Positions 22,859-33,334 of a DNA stretch of 64,000 bases are shown piece by piece. The notes beneath the pieces were generated by a model. That model was not told the origin of the DNA. It saw only the letters and a program-made list of their open reading frames with translations, and did not search any database. The stretch's first letter is position 1, and each line of letters begins with the position of its first letter. The stretch covers positions 26,306,435 through 26,370,434 of the forward strand of contig NC_050453.1 of NCBI RefSeq assembly GCF_903995425.1, written 5' to 3'. The DNA comes from Onychomys torridus. Taxonomy: Eukaryota; Chordata; Mammalia; Rodentia; Cricetidae. A program made the translations under genes and the position numbers.

Positions 22859-23125
22859 GGCTGGGGATATCACTGAGTGGTAGAATTCATGCCTAGCAGT
22901 TGGGTGGTGGTCGTGCACACCTTTAATCCCAGAACTTGGGAGGCAGAGGCAGACTGATCTCTGTGAGTTTGAGGCCAGCCTGGTCTTCAGAGTGAGTTCC
23001 AGGACAACTAGGGATACACAGTAAAATCCTGTCTCAATAAACCAAACCAAAGAGGAAAAGAGAAAAGAAGCATAATTCTTGCCTAGCATGCACAAGGTTC
23101 TGAGTTTGATTCCCAGCACTGAAAA
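22859..23125 (+). repeat. ID-type SINE, split by a B1
   Basis: Head GGCTGGGGATATCACTGAGT (22859-22898), then after the B1 the sequence resumes with TTGCCTAGCATGCACAAGG and GAGTTTGATTCCCAGCA, ending in A-rich sequence. Confidence 0.75.
22899..23073 (+). repeat. B1 SINE nested in ID
   Basis: GTTGGGTGGTGGTCGTGCAC head, AGCCTGGTCTTCAGAGTGAG, AATCCTGTCTCAATAAACC tail. Duplication AATTCATGCCTAGCA (22884-22898) versus AATTCTTGCCTAGCA (23074-23088), 14 of 15 bases identical, proves insertion into the older ID. Confidence 0.9.
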
Positions 23126-23303
23126 TTCAAAATGATAATTTTTATTATAAGTTTAGCATTTAAGATACATGGTGAGATGATGTTATTTATCTATCAGCAT
23201 GAACAATAAATTCATAAGACTAGATGATCAAAAGGTCAAATTAAAGATTGCACTATTATTTGAATTGATGTTGAACAACAATTGAGCATGAAAATGAAAC
23301 CCA

Positions 23304-23491
23304 GGGGCTTGAGAGATGGCTCAGAGGTTAAGAGCACTGGCTGTTCTTCCAGAGGTCGTGAGTTCAACTCCCAGCAACCACATAGTGGCTCACAACCATC
23401 TACTATGAGATCTGGTGCCCTCTTCTGGCCTGCAGGCATACATACAGGCAAAACACTGTATACACAATAAATAAATCTTTTTAGAAAAAAA
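23304..23491 (+). repeat. B2 SINE with exact target-site duplication
   Basis: GGGGCTTGAGAGATGGCTCA..CCTCTTCTGGCCTGCAGGC..AATAAATAAATC tail. GAAAATGAAACC at 23290-23301 repeats exactly at 23492-23503, so this insertion is fairly young. Confidence 0.93.
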
Positions 23492-23852
23492 GAAAATGAA
23501 ACCAGCTACAGAGGTGCATTGGGACCAATGATGTATAACGAGAGCTAGAAGAATAAATGGCAGGAAAGTAAGAAGGTAGTTCCTGGTCAAGATCTTGGAG
23601 CTACTGCAATGCTTTAACACACATCACTAAAGAAACCTATCACAGGTGGTGGGGTAGGACTGAGAGAGAGTATGAGAGAGGTGGTGGGAGTCAAGTTGGC
23701 AAGAATGGACTCTACATGGATTTAGAAGGTAAGAGGAAGGAAGCTGTCAAAGATGAGTCAATGGGGATTTAAGAAAGATCTTATACACTGCCACCACCCA
23801 TCAGACTTTGTAACCTAGAAGACCCACTCAGCCACCCAAGCTCACCAAACCC

Positions 23853-23897
23853 ATCCTCCTCCTCCTCCTCCTCCTCGTCCTCCTCCTCCTCCTCCTG
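23853..23897. repeat. (TCC)n run in L1 5' region
   Basis: About 14 TCC triplets with one G interruption near 23878. Confidence 0.95.
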
Positions 23898-24378
23898 GCA
23901 AACTATCCCTCCCACAACATTGGCTGCCCCTAGAGGCACAAGCACCACCACCAACTGGAGAAAGAGCCCCTAGAGCACAAGCATCACTGCCAGCTGGAAG
24001 AAGAGCGGCCTCCCCATGAACAGTCCTTCCCAGCAACATCAGCAGACCCTATAAGCATGAGCACCACCCACACCAGTTGGAAGAACAGACTCCATAGCCA
24101 CAAGTAAACCCAACAGCAGCCAGAAGAACTGGCCAATACATTGGATCTAGGCACCCAAACCCCATAAACCTCAGCTGAGACAACCCTACTCGACCTGACA
24201 ACCAGCCAGTCACCAGAACCATTGTCCATTCAGGCCAAAGAAAGAAACAATAAAGGAACAAAAAACCCATCCAACAAAGACATCACAAGAACCAACACCT
24301 ACACCTATAATCTGTTTATCCCAAACACAGATGGGTAAACAGCAGTGTAAGAATACATTCAACAACATAAAGAACAAT

Positions 24379-25340
24379 ATGGCACCATCAGAATGTAGTA
24401 GTACTACAACAGTAAGACTTGAACATCCCAACACAAATGAAGCAGAAGAAAATGACCTTAAAAAAACTTTATGAAGATGATAGAGGTCCTTAAATAGGAA
24501 ATGAAAAATTCCCTTAAAGAAATTGAGGAAAAGACAAACAAAAAATGGAAGAAATCAATAAATCCCTTCAAGAAAGCCAAGAGAAAACAATCAAATAGGT
24601 GGAGGAAACAGATCAGGAACTGAAAATTGAAATAGAAGCAAAACACAAACCAAGCGAATTCTGGAAATGGGAAATCTGGGTAAACGAACAGGAACTACAG
24701 ATGCAAGCATAAGCAACAGAATACAAGAGATGGAAGAGAGGATCTCACACATTGAAGATACGACCCATCAAAGAAAATGTTAAATCCAAAAAATTCTTAA
24801 CAGAAAACATCCAGGAAATCTGTGACACCATGAAAAGACCAAACCTAAGGATAATAGGGATAGAAGAAGGAAAAAATTCCAGGCACAGAAAATATATTCA
24901 ACAAAATTATAAAAGAAAACTTTTCTAATCTAAAGAAGGGCATGCTTATAAAGATACAAAAAGCTTACAGAACACCAAATACACTGGACAAAAAAGTGCC
25001 TTTGGCACATAATAATAAAACCACTAAACATACAGAATAAAGAAAGAATATTAAGAGCTGCAAAGGAAAAATGCCAAGTAACATATAAAAGCAGACCTAT
25101 CAGAATTATACCCAACTTCTCAATGGGGACTCTGAAAGCCAGAAGGTCCTGGACAGATGTTATGCAGACACTAAGAGACTGCGGATGCCAGCCCAGACTA
25201 CTATACCCAGCAAAACTTGCAATCACCATAGTTGGAGAAAAGTGTTCCATGACAAAACCAGATTTAAACAATATCTATTCATAAATCCAGCCCTATAGAA
25301 AGTATTAGAAGGAAAACTCCAACACAAAGAAGTTAACTCC
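24379..25340 (+). pseudogene. L1 ORF1 remnant (RNA-binding chaperone)
   Basis: ORF1p of L1 is a trimeric RNA-binding protein of the L1 particle. A likely start is ATGGCACCATCAGAATG at 24379, but the frame stops after 31 codons (TGA at 24472). Downstream, an A-rich stretch (24480-24660) would encode the Lys/Glu-rich coiled coil. 24830-24880 gives the conserved DTMKRPNLRIIGIEEG core of the RRM-type domain, and 25110-25260 the C-terminal domain (LKARRSWTDVMQTLRDCGCQ-like). These pieces are in different frames, so at least several indels or stops separate them. The end is approximate. Confidence 0.8.
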
Positions 25341-25412
25341 ACCCACAAAAACACAGGAACTAGATAATATCACACCAGCAAATTCCAAAGAAGGAAACCA
25401 CATACACACTAC

Positions 25413-25435
25413 CACAAAAAAAAAAAAAAAAAAGA
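25413..25435. repeat. A-rich inter-ORF spacer of the L1
   Basis: ACCACA plus about 18 A residues lies between the last ORF1 homology and the first ORF2 homology. Confidence 0.7.
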
Positions 25436-28400
25436 TTTAACATCACTAGTCATTAATATCTCTTAATATCAATGAACTCAATCCATTTATAGACAAAGCT
25501 AACAGAATGGATACAAAAACAGGATCCATCCTTCTGCTGCATACAAAAAACATACCTCAACTTCAAAGACAGACATCACTTCAGAGGAAAGGGTTGGGAA
25601 TCAAATGGACTTAAGAAACAAGCTAGTGTAGCTATCCTAATATCTAACAAAATAGACTTCAAACTAAAATTAATCAAAAGAGATAGAGGACATTTCATAT
25701 TCATCACAGGAAAAATCCATCAAAATGAAATCTCAATTCTGAACATTTATGCCCCAAGTACAAGGGCACCCACATTTGTAAAAGAAACATTACTAAAGCT
25801 TAAATCATATATCAAACCCCACGCACTACTAGTGGGAGACTTCAACACCACACTCTCACCAATGGACAGGTCTGCCAGACAGAAACTTAACAGAGAAATA
25901 AGGGACCTAACAGATGTTATCACTCAAATGGACTTAACAGACGAACATTTCACCCAAACACAAAAGAATATACCTTCTTCTCAGTACCTCATGGAACCTT
26001 CTTAACAGATAAAAAAAAATGGAATAATCCCCTGTATCTCATCAGATCACTATGGATTTATGTTATCATTTAATAACAACACAAATTACAAAAAGCCTAC
26101 ATACAAACTCTTGAAAACTGAACAATGCTCAACTGAATCACCACTGGGTCAAAGAAGAAATAAAGAAAGAAATTAAAAACATCCTAAAATTCAATTAAAA
26201 TGAATGAACAACATACCCAAACTTATGGAACACTATGAAAGCAGTGCTAAGTTCATAACATTAAGTGCCTACATAAAGGATTTGGAGAATTTTCATACTA
26301 GCAACTTAACAGCACATCTGAAAGTTCTAGAACAAAAAGAAGCAAACTCACAGGAAATAATCAAACTGCAGGCTGAAATCAATAAAACAGACACAAAGAG
26401 AACAATACAAAGAATCAATGAAACAAAGAGTTGGTTCTTTGAGAAAATCAACAAGACAGATAAACACTTATCCAAACTAACTAAAAGGCAGAGAGAGAAT
26501 ATCCAAATCAACAAAATCAGAAATGAAAAGGAGGAAATAACAACAGACATTGAGGAAATCCAGAGAATCATTAGGTCATACTTCAAAAACAAACACTCCA
26601 CAAAATTGAAAAATCTAAAAGAAATGGAATTTTTTCTGGATAGGTACCATATACCAAAATTAAATCAAGACCAGATAAAAATTTATATAGATCTATTAAT
26701 CCTAAGGACGTAGAAGGAGTCATTAAAAGTCTCCCAACCAAAAAAGCCCAGGGTCAGATGGCTTCAATGCAGAATTCTACCAGAATTTCAAAGAAGAACT
26801 AGTACCAATACTCCTCAAATTGTTCCACACAATGGAAACAGAAGGAACATTGTCAAATTCTTTTTATGAGGCTACAGTTACCCTGATGCCCAAAACACAG
26901 AAAGATACAACAAAGAAAGAGAATTACGGACCAATCTCTCTCATGAACATTGATGCAGAAATACTTAATAATTTACTGGCAAATCAAATCTAAGAACACA
27001 TCAAAAAATAATAAATCATCCACCATGATCAAGTATGTTTCATCACAGAGATGCAGGATGGTTCAATGTACAAAAAATATGTCCATGTAATCCACCACAT
27101 AAACAAACTGAAAGAAAAAATACATGTTTATCTCACTAGATGCTGAAAAAGCCCTCGACAAAGTACAACACCCCTTCATGATAAAGATCTTGGAGAGATC
27201 AGGGATACAAGGAACATACCTAAACATAATAAAAGCAATCTACAGCAAGCCGACAGCCAACATCAAATGAAATAGAGAGAAAGTCAAACTAAAGTCAGTA
27301 ACAAGACAAGGCTGATCATTGTCTCCATGTCCATTCAATATAGTACTCAGTGTTCTACCTAGAGCAATAAGACAACAAAAGGAAATCAAGGGGATACAAA
27401 TTGGAAAGGAAGAAATCAAACTTTCACTATTTGCAGATGATATGATAGTATACTGTACTTATGTATATGATCTTATTAAATAAGAAACACAGAGCCAAAT
27501 GCAGAGTTAAAAGCCCAAGAGATCAGAGCAGTAACTAAGAGTTGAGACTTAAAATCACCTTCTTACTCTTCTCTGCCACTGCCATCCTTCCCCTGAGAAA
27601 GAGACCTACTTCCTGTGTATCTGTCTTTTTATTGACTTTCTGTTCTGCTTTCTTATTGGTTGTAAACCCAACCACATGACCTCCTTGTCACTGCCTGACT
27701 ATACAGACCTCTAGGTCTCTATGGTTGGTACTGAGACTAAAGGCATGTGTCTTCATGCTGGCTGTATCCTTGAACACACATATATCTGCCTGTTGTGTGT
27801 TCTGGATGAAGGGTATGTGCTACCACTGCCAGACTTCTGCTACGGTTTGCTCTTAGCTCTGACCCCCAGTCACTTTTATTTACTAACATACAAATAAAAT
27901 CACATTTCAGCACAAATAAAATATCACCATAGTATACATAAGTGACCCCAAAAATTCTAGCAGGGAACTCCTACAGCTGATAAACACCTTCAACAATGTG
28001 GCAGGATGCAAGATTAAATCAGTAGCCCTCCTATGTACAAATGATAAACTGCCTAAGAAAGAAATCAGAGAAACATTACCATTTACAATAGCCACAAATA
28101 ATATAAAATACCTTGGGGTAACTCTAAGCAAGTGAAAGACCTATATGATAATAACTTTAAGTCTTTGAAGAAAAATATTGAAGAAGATATCAGAAAATGG
28201 AATGATCTCCCATCTTGGATAGGTAGGATCAACATAGTAAAAATGGCAATCTTACCAAAATCAATCTACAGATTCAATGCAATCCCCATCAAAATCCCAA
28301 CACAATTCTTCACAAACCTTGAAAGAACAATACTCACCTTCATATGAAAAAAAAAAAAAACAGGATAATTAAAACAATCCTATACAATAAAGGAACTTCA

Positions 28401-29579
28401 TTACCATCCCTGACTTCAAGCTCTACTATAGAATTATAGTAATAAAAAATAGCTTGGTATTGGCATAAAAACAGACAAATGAATCAATGGAATTGAATCA
28501 AAGATCCTGACCTAAATCCACATGCCTATGAACACCTGATTTTTTAAAAAGAAGCCAAAATTGTATAATGGGGGGGGGGCAGAAATCAAAAATAAATGCT
28601 GGCATAACTGGATGTCAATGTGTAGAAGAATACAAATAGATCTGTATCTATCACCATGTACAAAACTCAAGTCCAAGTGAATCAAAAAACAAACATAAAT
28701 TCAGTTACACTGAACCTGATAGAAGAGAAAGTGGGGGAAAAGCCTTGAATGCATTGGCTCTGGAGACCACTTCCTGAGTATAATACCAATAGCACAGACA
28801 CTGAAATCAACAACCAATAAATGGGACCTCCTGAAACCGAAAAGCTTCTGTAAGGCAAAGGACATGGTCAATAAGACAAAACAACAGCCCACAAAATGAA
28901 AAAGAATCTTCACCAACCTCATTTCTGACAAAGAGCTGATCTCCAAAATATATAAAGAACTCAAGAAACTAGACATCAAAATACTAAACAATCCAATTGA
29001 AAAATGGAGTACAGATCTAAACAGAGAATTCTCAACAAAAGAATCTCAAATGGCCCAAAGACATTTAAGGAATTGCTCAACATCCTTAATCATCAGAGAA
29101 ATGCAAATCAAAACGACTCTGAGATACCATCATACACCTGTCAGAATGGTTAAGATCAGAAACATTGATGACAGCTTATATTGGAGAGGATGTAGAATAA
29201 GAGGAACTCTCCTCCACTGCTGGTGGAAGTGCAAACTTGAACAACCACTTTGGAAATCAGTGTGGCGGTTTCTCAGAAAACTGGGAATCAATCTATCTCA
29301 AGACCCAGCTATATCACTCTTGAGCATATACCCAAAGAAATACTCAATTATACCACAAGGACACCTGTTCAACTATGTTCATAGCAGCATTATTCATAAT
29401 AGCCAGAACCTAGATGCCTCTCAACCAAAGAATAGATAAAGAAAATATGATACATTTACACAATGGAGTATTACTCAGTGGTTTAAAAAATAAAGACATT
29501 ATGAAATTTGCAGGCAAATCATCCTGAGTGATGTAACCCAGACTCAGAAAGACATATGTTCTCACTCATAAGTGGATAG
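25436..29579 (+). pseudogene. L1 ORF2 remnant (endonuclease and reverse transcriptase)
   Basis: ORF2p nicks target DNA and copies L1 RNA into it. The endonuclease domain is recognisable at 25440-26110 (ILNIYAPSTRAPTFVKETLL near 25736, LLVGDFN near 25828, SDHYG near 26043). A 169-codon open piece spans 26204-26713. The RT follows with DGFNAEFYQNF-like residues near 26757 (one frame break), ENYGPISLMN near 26920, and the catalytic FADD codons at 27430-27441. The gene is then cut by an LTR at 27454 and resumes at 27938. 28132-28347 (LYDNNFKSLKKNIEED..) continues the RT/thumb. 29050-29439 holds the Cys-rich C-terminus (GCRIRGTLLHCWWKC). Stops and frameshifts break every part. Confidence 0.88.
27454..27931 (+). 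mobile_element. LTR with antisense B1-derived segments, copy 2, inside L1 RT
   Basis: 478 bp, TGTACTTATG..AATATCACCATA, flanked by exact GTATAC at 27448-27453 and 27932-27937. Removing it and one duplication restores a continuous L1 sequence. It contains the family marks GTTAAAAGCC, ATTGGTTGTAAACCCAACC, ACTAAAGGCATGTGTC and TGTGCTACCACTGCC. The terminal ..CATA is CACA in the other copies, so a C-to-T change probably altered the terminal CA. Confidence 0.88.
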
Positions 29580-29805
29580 TAGATGTAAAGCAAAGGATAA
29601 TGAGGCTACAATCCATTGTCCCAGAGAAGCTAGATAACGAGGGTCCTGAGAGGAACTCATGGATCATTCTGGGAAGGGAAAATAGATGTGATAGCCTGGG
29701 GAAGTGGAGAGGGAGGGGAAAATGTAGGAAAGGGGAACATGATGGATAGGGATGGCTTAGGTGGGGGAGGGACAGAGAGAGAGAGAACAATGAAAGAGAT
29801 GTCTT

Positions 29806-29992
29806 TTTTTAACAATTATTTATTTGTGTGCATTGGTGTTTTGCTTGCATGTCTGCCTGCATGCGAGTGTCAGGTATCCTAGAATGGGAGTTCCAGACAG
29901 TTATGAACTGTCATATGGGTGCTGGGAATTGAACCCAGGCCCTCTGGAAGAGCAGCTAGTGCTCTTAACCACTGAGTCATCTCTCCAGCCCC
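29806..29992 (-). repeat. B2 SINE, antisense, inside L1 3' UTR
   Basis: Poly-T start, GGTGTTTTGCTTGCATGTCT, GTGCTGGGAATTGAACCCAG and ACTGAGTCATCTCTCCAGCC. Flanks TGAAAGAGATGTCTT (29791-29805) and TGAAAGAAACATCTT (29993-30007) are a 15-bp duplication with three changes. Confidence 0.9.
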
Positions 29993-30418
29993 TGAAAGAA
30001 ACATCTTGATAAGAGGGGGACATTATGGGGCTACAGAGAAACCTGATGCCAGGGAAACTCCCAAGAATCCACAAGGATGACCCCAGCTAAGATTCCTAGC
30101 AATAATGGAAAGGATTCCTGAACTGGCTTTCAACTGTAATCAGATTGGTGACTTCCCTAATTGTCATCATAGAACCATCACCCAGTAACTGATGGAAGCA
30201 GATGCAGAAATCCACAGCCAAGCACTGGGCTGAGCTCCAGGAGTCAAGTTGAAGGAGGGATTATATGAGCAAGGGGTGGCAAGATCATAATGGGAAAACA
30301 CACAGAGACAGTTGACCCAAGCTTGTGGGAGCTTACAGACTCTAGACCAACAGCTAGGGAGCCTGCATGAGACAGACCTAGGCCCCCCGCATGTGGGGGC
30401 AGTTGTGTAGCTTGGTCT

Positions 30419-30892
30419 TGTAGCAGGAATCTTAAAGAGTCTTGTTAATAAAAATCAAACCTGAGGCCAGTTATTGGGGTGAATGCTGGAAGATCAGAGA
30501 AGCAAAACAAGCCACAGCTACCTCACCTCGCCAGTTCCTCAGCTGACCCTGTTTCCTCAGACTGGAAGCCTCTGAGTTTTTATCCAAATGAATCTCAGCT
30601 GAACTGTGCTGCTCAAAGCCTAGAAGCTTAACCAGCCAAATGCTTCTAGTTCCTGGTCTTCACGCCTTATATGCCTTTCTGCTTTATACCATCTCTCCCT
30701 GGGATTAAAGGCATGAGTCATTATGCTTGGCTATATCCTTGAACAGGTGGATTTCTGCCCCTGAAATGCTAGGATTAAAGGTGTGTGCTACCACTGCCTA
30801 TCCTCTATGTTTAATATTGTGGCTATTCTGTCTCTGACCCCAGTTAAGTTTGTTAGGGTGTACAATATTTTGGGGAACACAATACCACCACA
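30419..30892 (+). mobile_element. LTR with antisense B1-derived segments, copy 3, inside L1 3' UTR
   Basis: 474 bp, TGTAGCAGGAATC..AATACCACCACA, flanked by exact TGGTCT at 30413-30418 and 30893-30898. It carries two antisense B1-like pieces at 30706-30730 (TGGGATTAAAGGCATGAGTC) and 30763-30800 (ATGCTAGGATTAAAGGTGTG). Canonical TG..CA ends and a 6-bp duplication suggest ERV2/ERVK-type integration. Confidence 0.9.
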
Positions 30893-31559
30893 TGGTCTGT
30901 TTGTGGGGCCTCTAGCAGCGGGACCAGGATCTGTCCCTGGCACATGAACTGGTTTTTTGGAACCTATTCCCTATGGTGGGATGCCTCGCTCAGCCTTGAT
31001 GCAGAGGGGAGGAGCTTGGTCCTACCTCAATGCTTTGTTGACCCCAATGGGAGGCCTTACCCTTTCTGAGGAGTGAATGAGGGGGTTAGAAATGAGGTGG
31101 GAAGAAAGAAGGGGATGAGAGAAGGGAGGGGAAACTGTGGTTGGTATGCAAAATAAATTAAAAAATTAATAAAATATCTTTTTAAAAACAAAAAAGAGAA
31201 AGATCTTATAACATATTGGTTGAGATCAAGGCACATCCTTCTACCACAAGCTTGTATTGGCAAGTCCAAATCTGAGCTCCAAGGGTTTAGGAAACCGATA
31301 AAGTTCACATCAGACAAAGTTGGACTAGAACTCCAGAGTTGATGTACCTTCAACTAGAGTGACTAGAGAAGCAATCAAAGGAGAAGAGAAACAGCCTATG
31401 AGAAAGAACACAACTAATATCATTATGATGTGAATCTCTGTTTTCCCCAGAGGCTCACATGTTAAAGACACAGCTATGGACACAGACACTAGGAGAATGA
31501 GGTGGAAACTTTAGGATGTAAAAATTAGGAGGGATTAAGTCCTATGAGAGGTATGTGTT

Positions 31560-31748
31560 TTTTGTGTGTGTTTTGTTGTTGCTGTTGTTGTTGTTATTGT
31601 TGTCGTTTTGGTTTTTCAAGACTGGGTTTCTCTGTGTAGCCTTGGCTGTCCTGGAACTCGCTCTGTAGACCAGGCTGGCCTCGAACTCACAGAGATCCAC
31701 CTGCCTCTGTCTCCCAAGTCCTGGGATTAAAGGTGTGTACTGCCCAGT
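31560..31748 (-). repeat. B1 SINE, antisense
   Basis: GTT-rich tail, then GGGTTTCTCTGTGTAGCC, GACCAGGCTGGCCTCGAACT, CCTGGGATTAAAGGTGTG. Flanks GAGAGGTATGTGTTT and GAGAAGTATGTTTTT look like its duplication. Confidence 0.92.
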
Positions 31749-31766
31749 GAGAAGTATGTTTTTCAA

Positions 31767-31981
31767 ATTGCTTTTATAATTGTATTTATTATTTTTTGCC
31801 TGCATGTATGTCTGTGTACTATGTGTGCCTGATATCCACATAGGCCAGAAAAAGGGCACTGGATCCCCCAGAACTGGAGTTATGGATGGTTGTGAGCCAC
31901 CATGTGAGTGCTGGGAATTGAACCTGAGCCCTCTAGAAGAACAACCTGTGCTCTTAGCCACTAAGTGGTTGCTCCAGCCCC
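31767..31981 (-). repeat. B3-type SINE, antisense
   Basis: TTGCCTGCATGTATGTCTGT, AAAAAGGGCACTGGATCCCC, CTGGAGTTATGGATGGTTGT, GGTTGCTCCAGCCCC. Confidence 0.9.
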
Positions 31982-32364
31982 TACAGGGTGCGTTTGGTCC
32001 CTGCCTGTCCCCTTTTCCTTTCTCCCTCCCTATTTCCTGCCCACCATAAATTAAGCTTCTTTGCTTTGCAACATGGCCCCAACATAGGTTCTGCCTCACT
32101 ACAGCCTAAAAACAACCATGAGATGAAGTACTCAAAATCACAAGCCAAAATAAATCTTTCCTCCATTAAGTAATTTTCCTCAGCTATTTTGCCACAGGAA
32201 TGAAAAGCTGACTAACACAAATAGCAAAGATGAAGATAGTAACAACCACCATAAACATAACCATTTCGTTCTGGGCACCCTTACAGTAAACCAGGCAAGA
32301 TATTAGAGCTACGGACATATGCTCATCATCACATGGGGAAAGTGAGGCTGCCAGAGCTTAAATG

Positions 32365-32394
32365 TTCCTGTTTGTTTGTTTGTTTTTGCTGTTG

Positions 32395-32428
<34 letters not shown>

Positions 32429-32566
32429 CGAGACAGAGTTTCTCTGCATAGCTTTGCACCTTTCCTGGAACTCACTTGGTAGACTGGCCTCGAACTCACA
32501 GAGATCCGCCTGCCTCTGCCTCCCGAGTGCTGGGATTAAAGGCGTGTGTCACCACCGCCTGGCTGA
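32365..32566 (-). repeat. B1 SINE, antisense, cricetid-type
   Basis: GTTT-rich tail, AGACAGAGTTTCTCTGCA, then TAGCTTTGCACCTTTCCTGG in place of the mouse CCTGGCTGTCCTGG, GGGATTAAAGGCGTGTG and CACCACCGCCTGGC. Confidence 0.93.
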
Positions 32567-32569
32567 GCA

Positions 32570-33095
32570 ACAGCTTTCAGTTCAAACCCCACACAAAGAA
32601 GAATGGGTCTCTACAGAGACACTGGAACCTCACAGAAGACAAATCCTAAAAGTCATTGTAGAGTCGGTACCACATCTGGTACCACATCTAATACAGAGAT
32701 CGGGGCTGAAGACAGGGACAGGGTCAATAATGAAGGCACAGAAATTCATGAGATAACTGTAAAAAGACCGGGAGAAGAGGAGACATGGGAAAGGAAGTCA
32801 GCTGGAGTGGAATGTTCCCGAAAGGGGGGCTCCAACAGAGAGAAAAGGAAGGAAGTGGGAGAAGGCAAGAGCTTTGGGGGTCCGGAAGTGGCACTGGCCA
32901 GTTACTTCCTGTATCATTCCTTGTTGCTATCTTTTCTTTCATGAAGATGCTAAACTGATCAGAGCATAAAGTCCAAAGGAAATATCTGAAATTTGAGAAG
33001 AAGCAAGAGTGGGGGATTTGGAGGGTCATGGGTAAATTTGGAAGTGGAATGGGAAGAGGAAGTGATGTAACTATATTTTTATTTCAAAAATAAAA
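32570..33095. other. No recognised feature
   Basis: Purine-rich unique sequence; overlapping open frames at 32376-32756 and 32603-32944 have no family signature. GGTACCACATCT is directly repeated at 32667 and 32679. Confidence 0.5.
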
Positions 33096-33100
33096 ATACA

Positions 33101-33273
33101 GGGCTGGAAAGATAGCTCAGCAGTTAAGAGCACTGATGCTCTTCCAGAGGACCCAGGTTCAATTCCCAGCACCTACATGACAGCTCACAACTGTCTGTAA
33201 CTCCAAGATCTGAGACCCTCACACAGACATACATGCAGGCAAAACACTAATGCATGTAAAATGAATGAATGAA

Positions 33274-33320
<47 letters not shown>

Positions 33321-33325
33321 ATACA
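33101..33325 (+). repeat. B2 SINE with AATA microsatellite tail
   Basis: GGGCTGGAAAGATAGCTCAG, ACCCAGGTTCAATTCCCAGC, ACAGACATACATGCAGGC, then the tail expands into about 13 AAAT units (33270-33322). Confidence 0.93.
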
Positions 33326-33334
33326 CTTAAAAGG

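Larger units (their letters stand above)
29580..31196 (+). other. L1 3' UTR with polypurine tracts
   Basis: Follows the ORF2 end (ACTCATAAGTGGATAG). It includes G/A-rich tracts (29690-29800, 31075-31135) typical of rodent L1 3' UTRs and Lx-like phrases (TTGGTCCTACCTCAATGC, CCCAATGGGAGGCC), ending AAATAAATTAAAAAATTAAT. B2 and LTR insertions interrupt it. Confidence 0.82.
23772..31210 (+). mobile_element. Long L1 element with exact 14-bp duplications
   Basis: AGAAAGATCTTATA occurs at 23772-23785 and exactly again at 31197-31210, so the L1 body is 23786-31196. The left duplication is preceded by TTTA, close to the TT/AAAA nick preference of L1 endonuclease. Inside, in order: a 5' non-coding part with a TCC run, a degraded ORF1, an A-rich spacer, a degraded ORF2, a 3' UTR and an A-rich end (31148-31196). 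Two LTRs (27454-27931, 30419-30892) and one B2 (29806-29992) inserted later; without them and their duplications the L1 is about 6.2 kb, which is near full length. Both ORFs carry stops and frameshifts, so it is dead. The 5' UTR is shorter than usual (about 590 bp), so slight 5' truncation is possible. Confidence 0.93.
31428..32219 (+). mobile_element. Old MaLR-type LTR with nested SINEs
   Basis: The 5' part (GATGTGAATCTCTGTTTTCC, AGGCTCACATGTTAAAGAC, GGTGGAAACTTTAGGATG) and the 3' part (AAGCCAAAATAAATCTTTCC, CTATTTTGCCACAGGAATG, AAAGCTGACTAACACA) belong to one LTR. It is split by a B1 (31560) and a B3-like SINE (31767). Confidence 0.68.

Noticed and set aside
26293..26601. 102-codon antisense frame
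   Set aside because: Shadow of the A-rich sense strand of L1 ORF2.
27454..27931. Captured host exon inside L1
   Set aside because: Exact GTATAC flanks and two sister copies show it is an LTR.
31542..32099. 185-codon open frame on minus
   Set aside because: It reads through an antisense B1 and an antisense B3-like SINE; the peptide is SINE translation (Asn-rich at the CAA tail).
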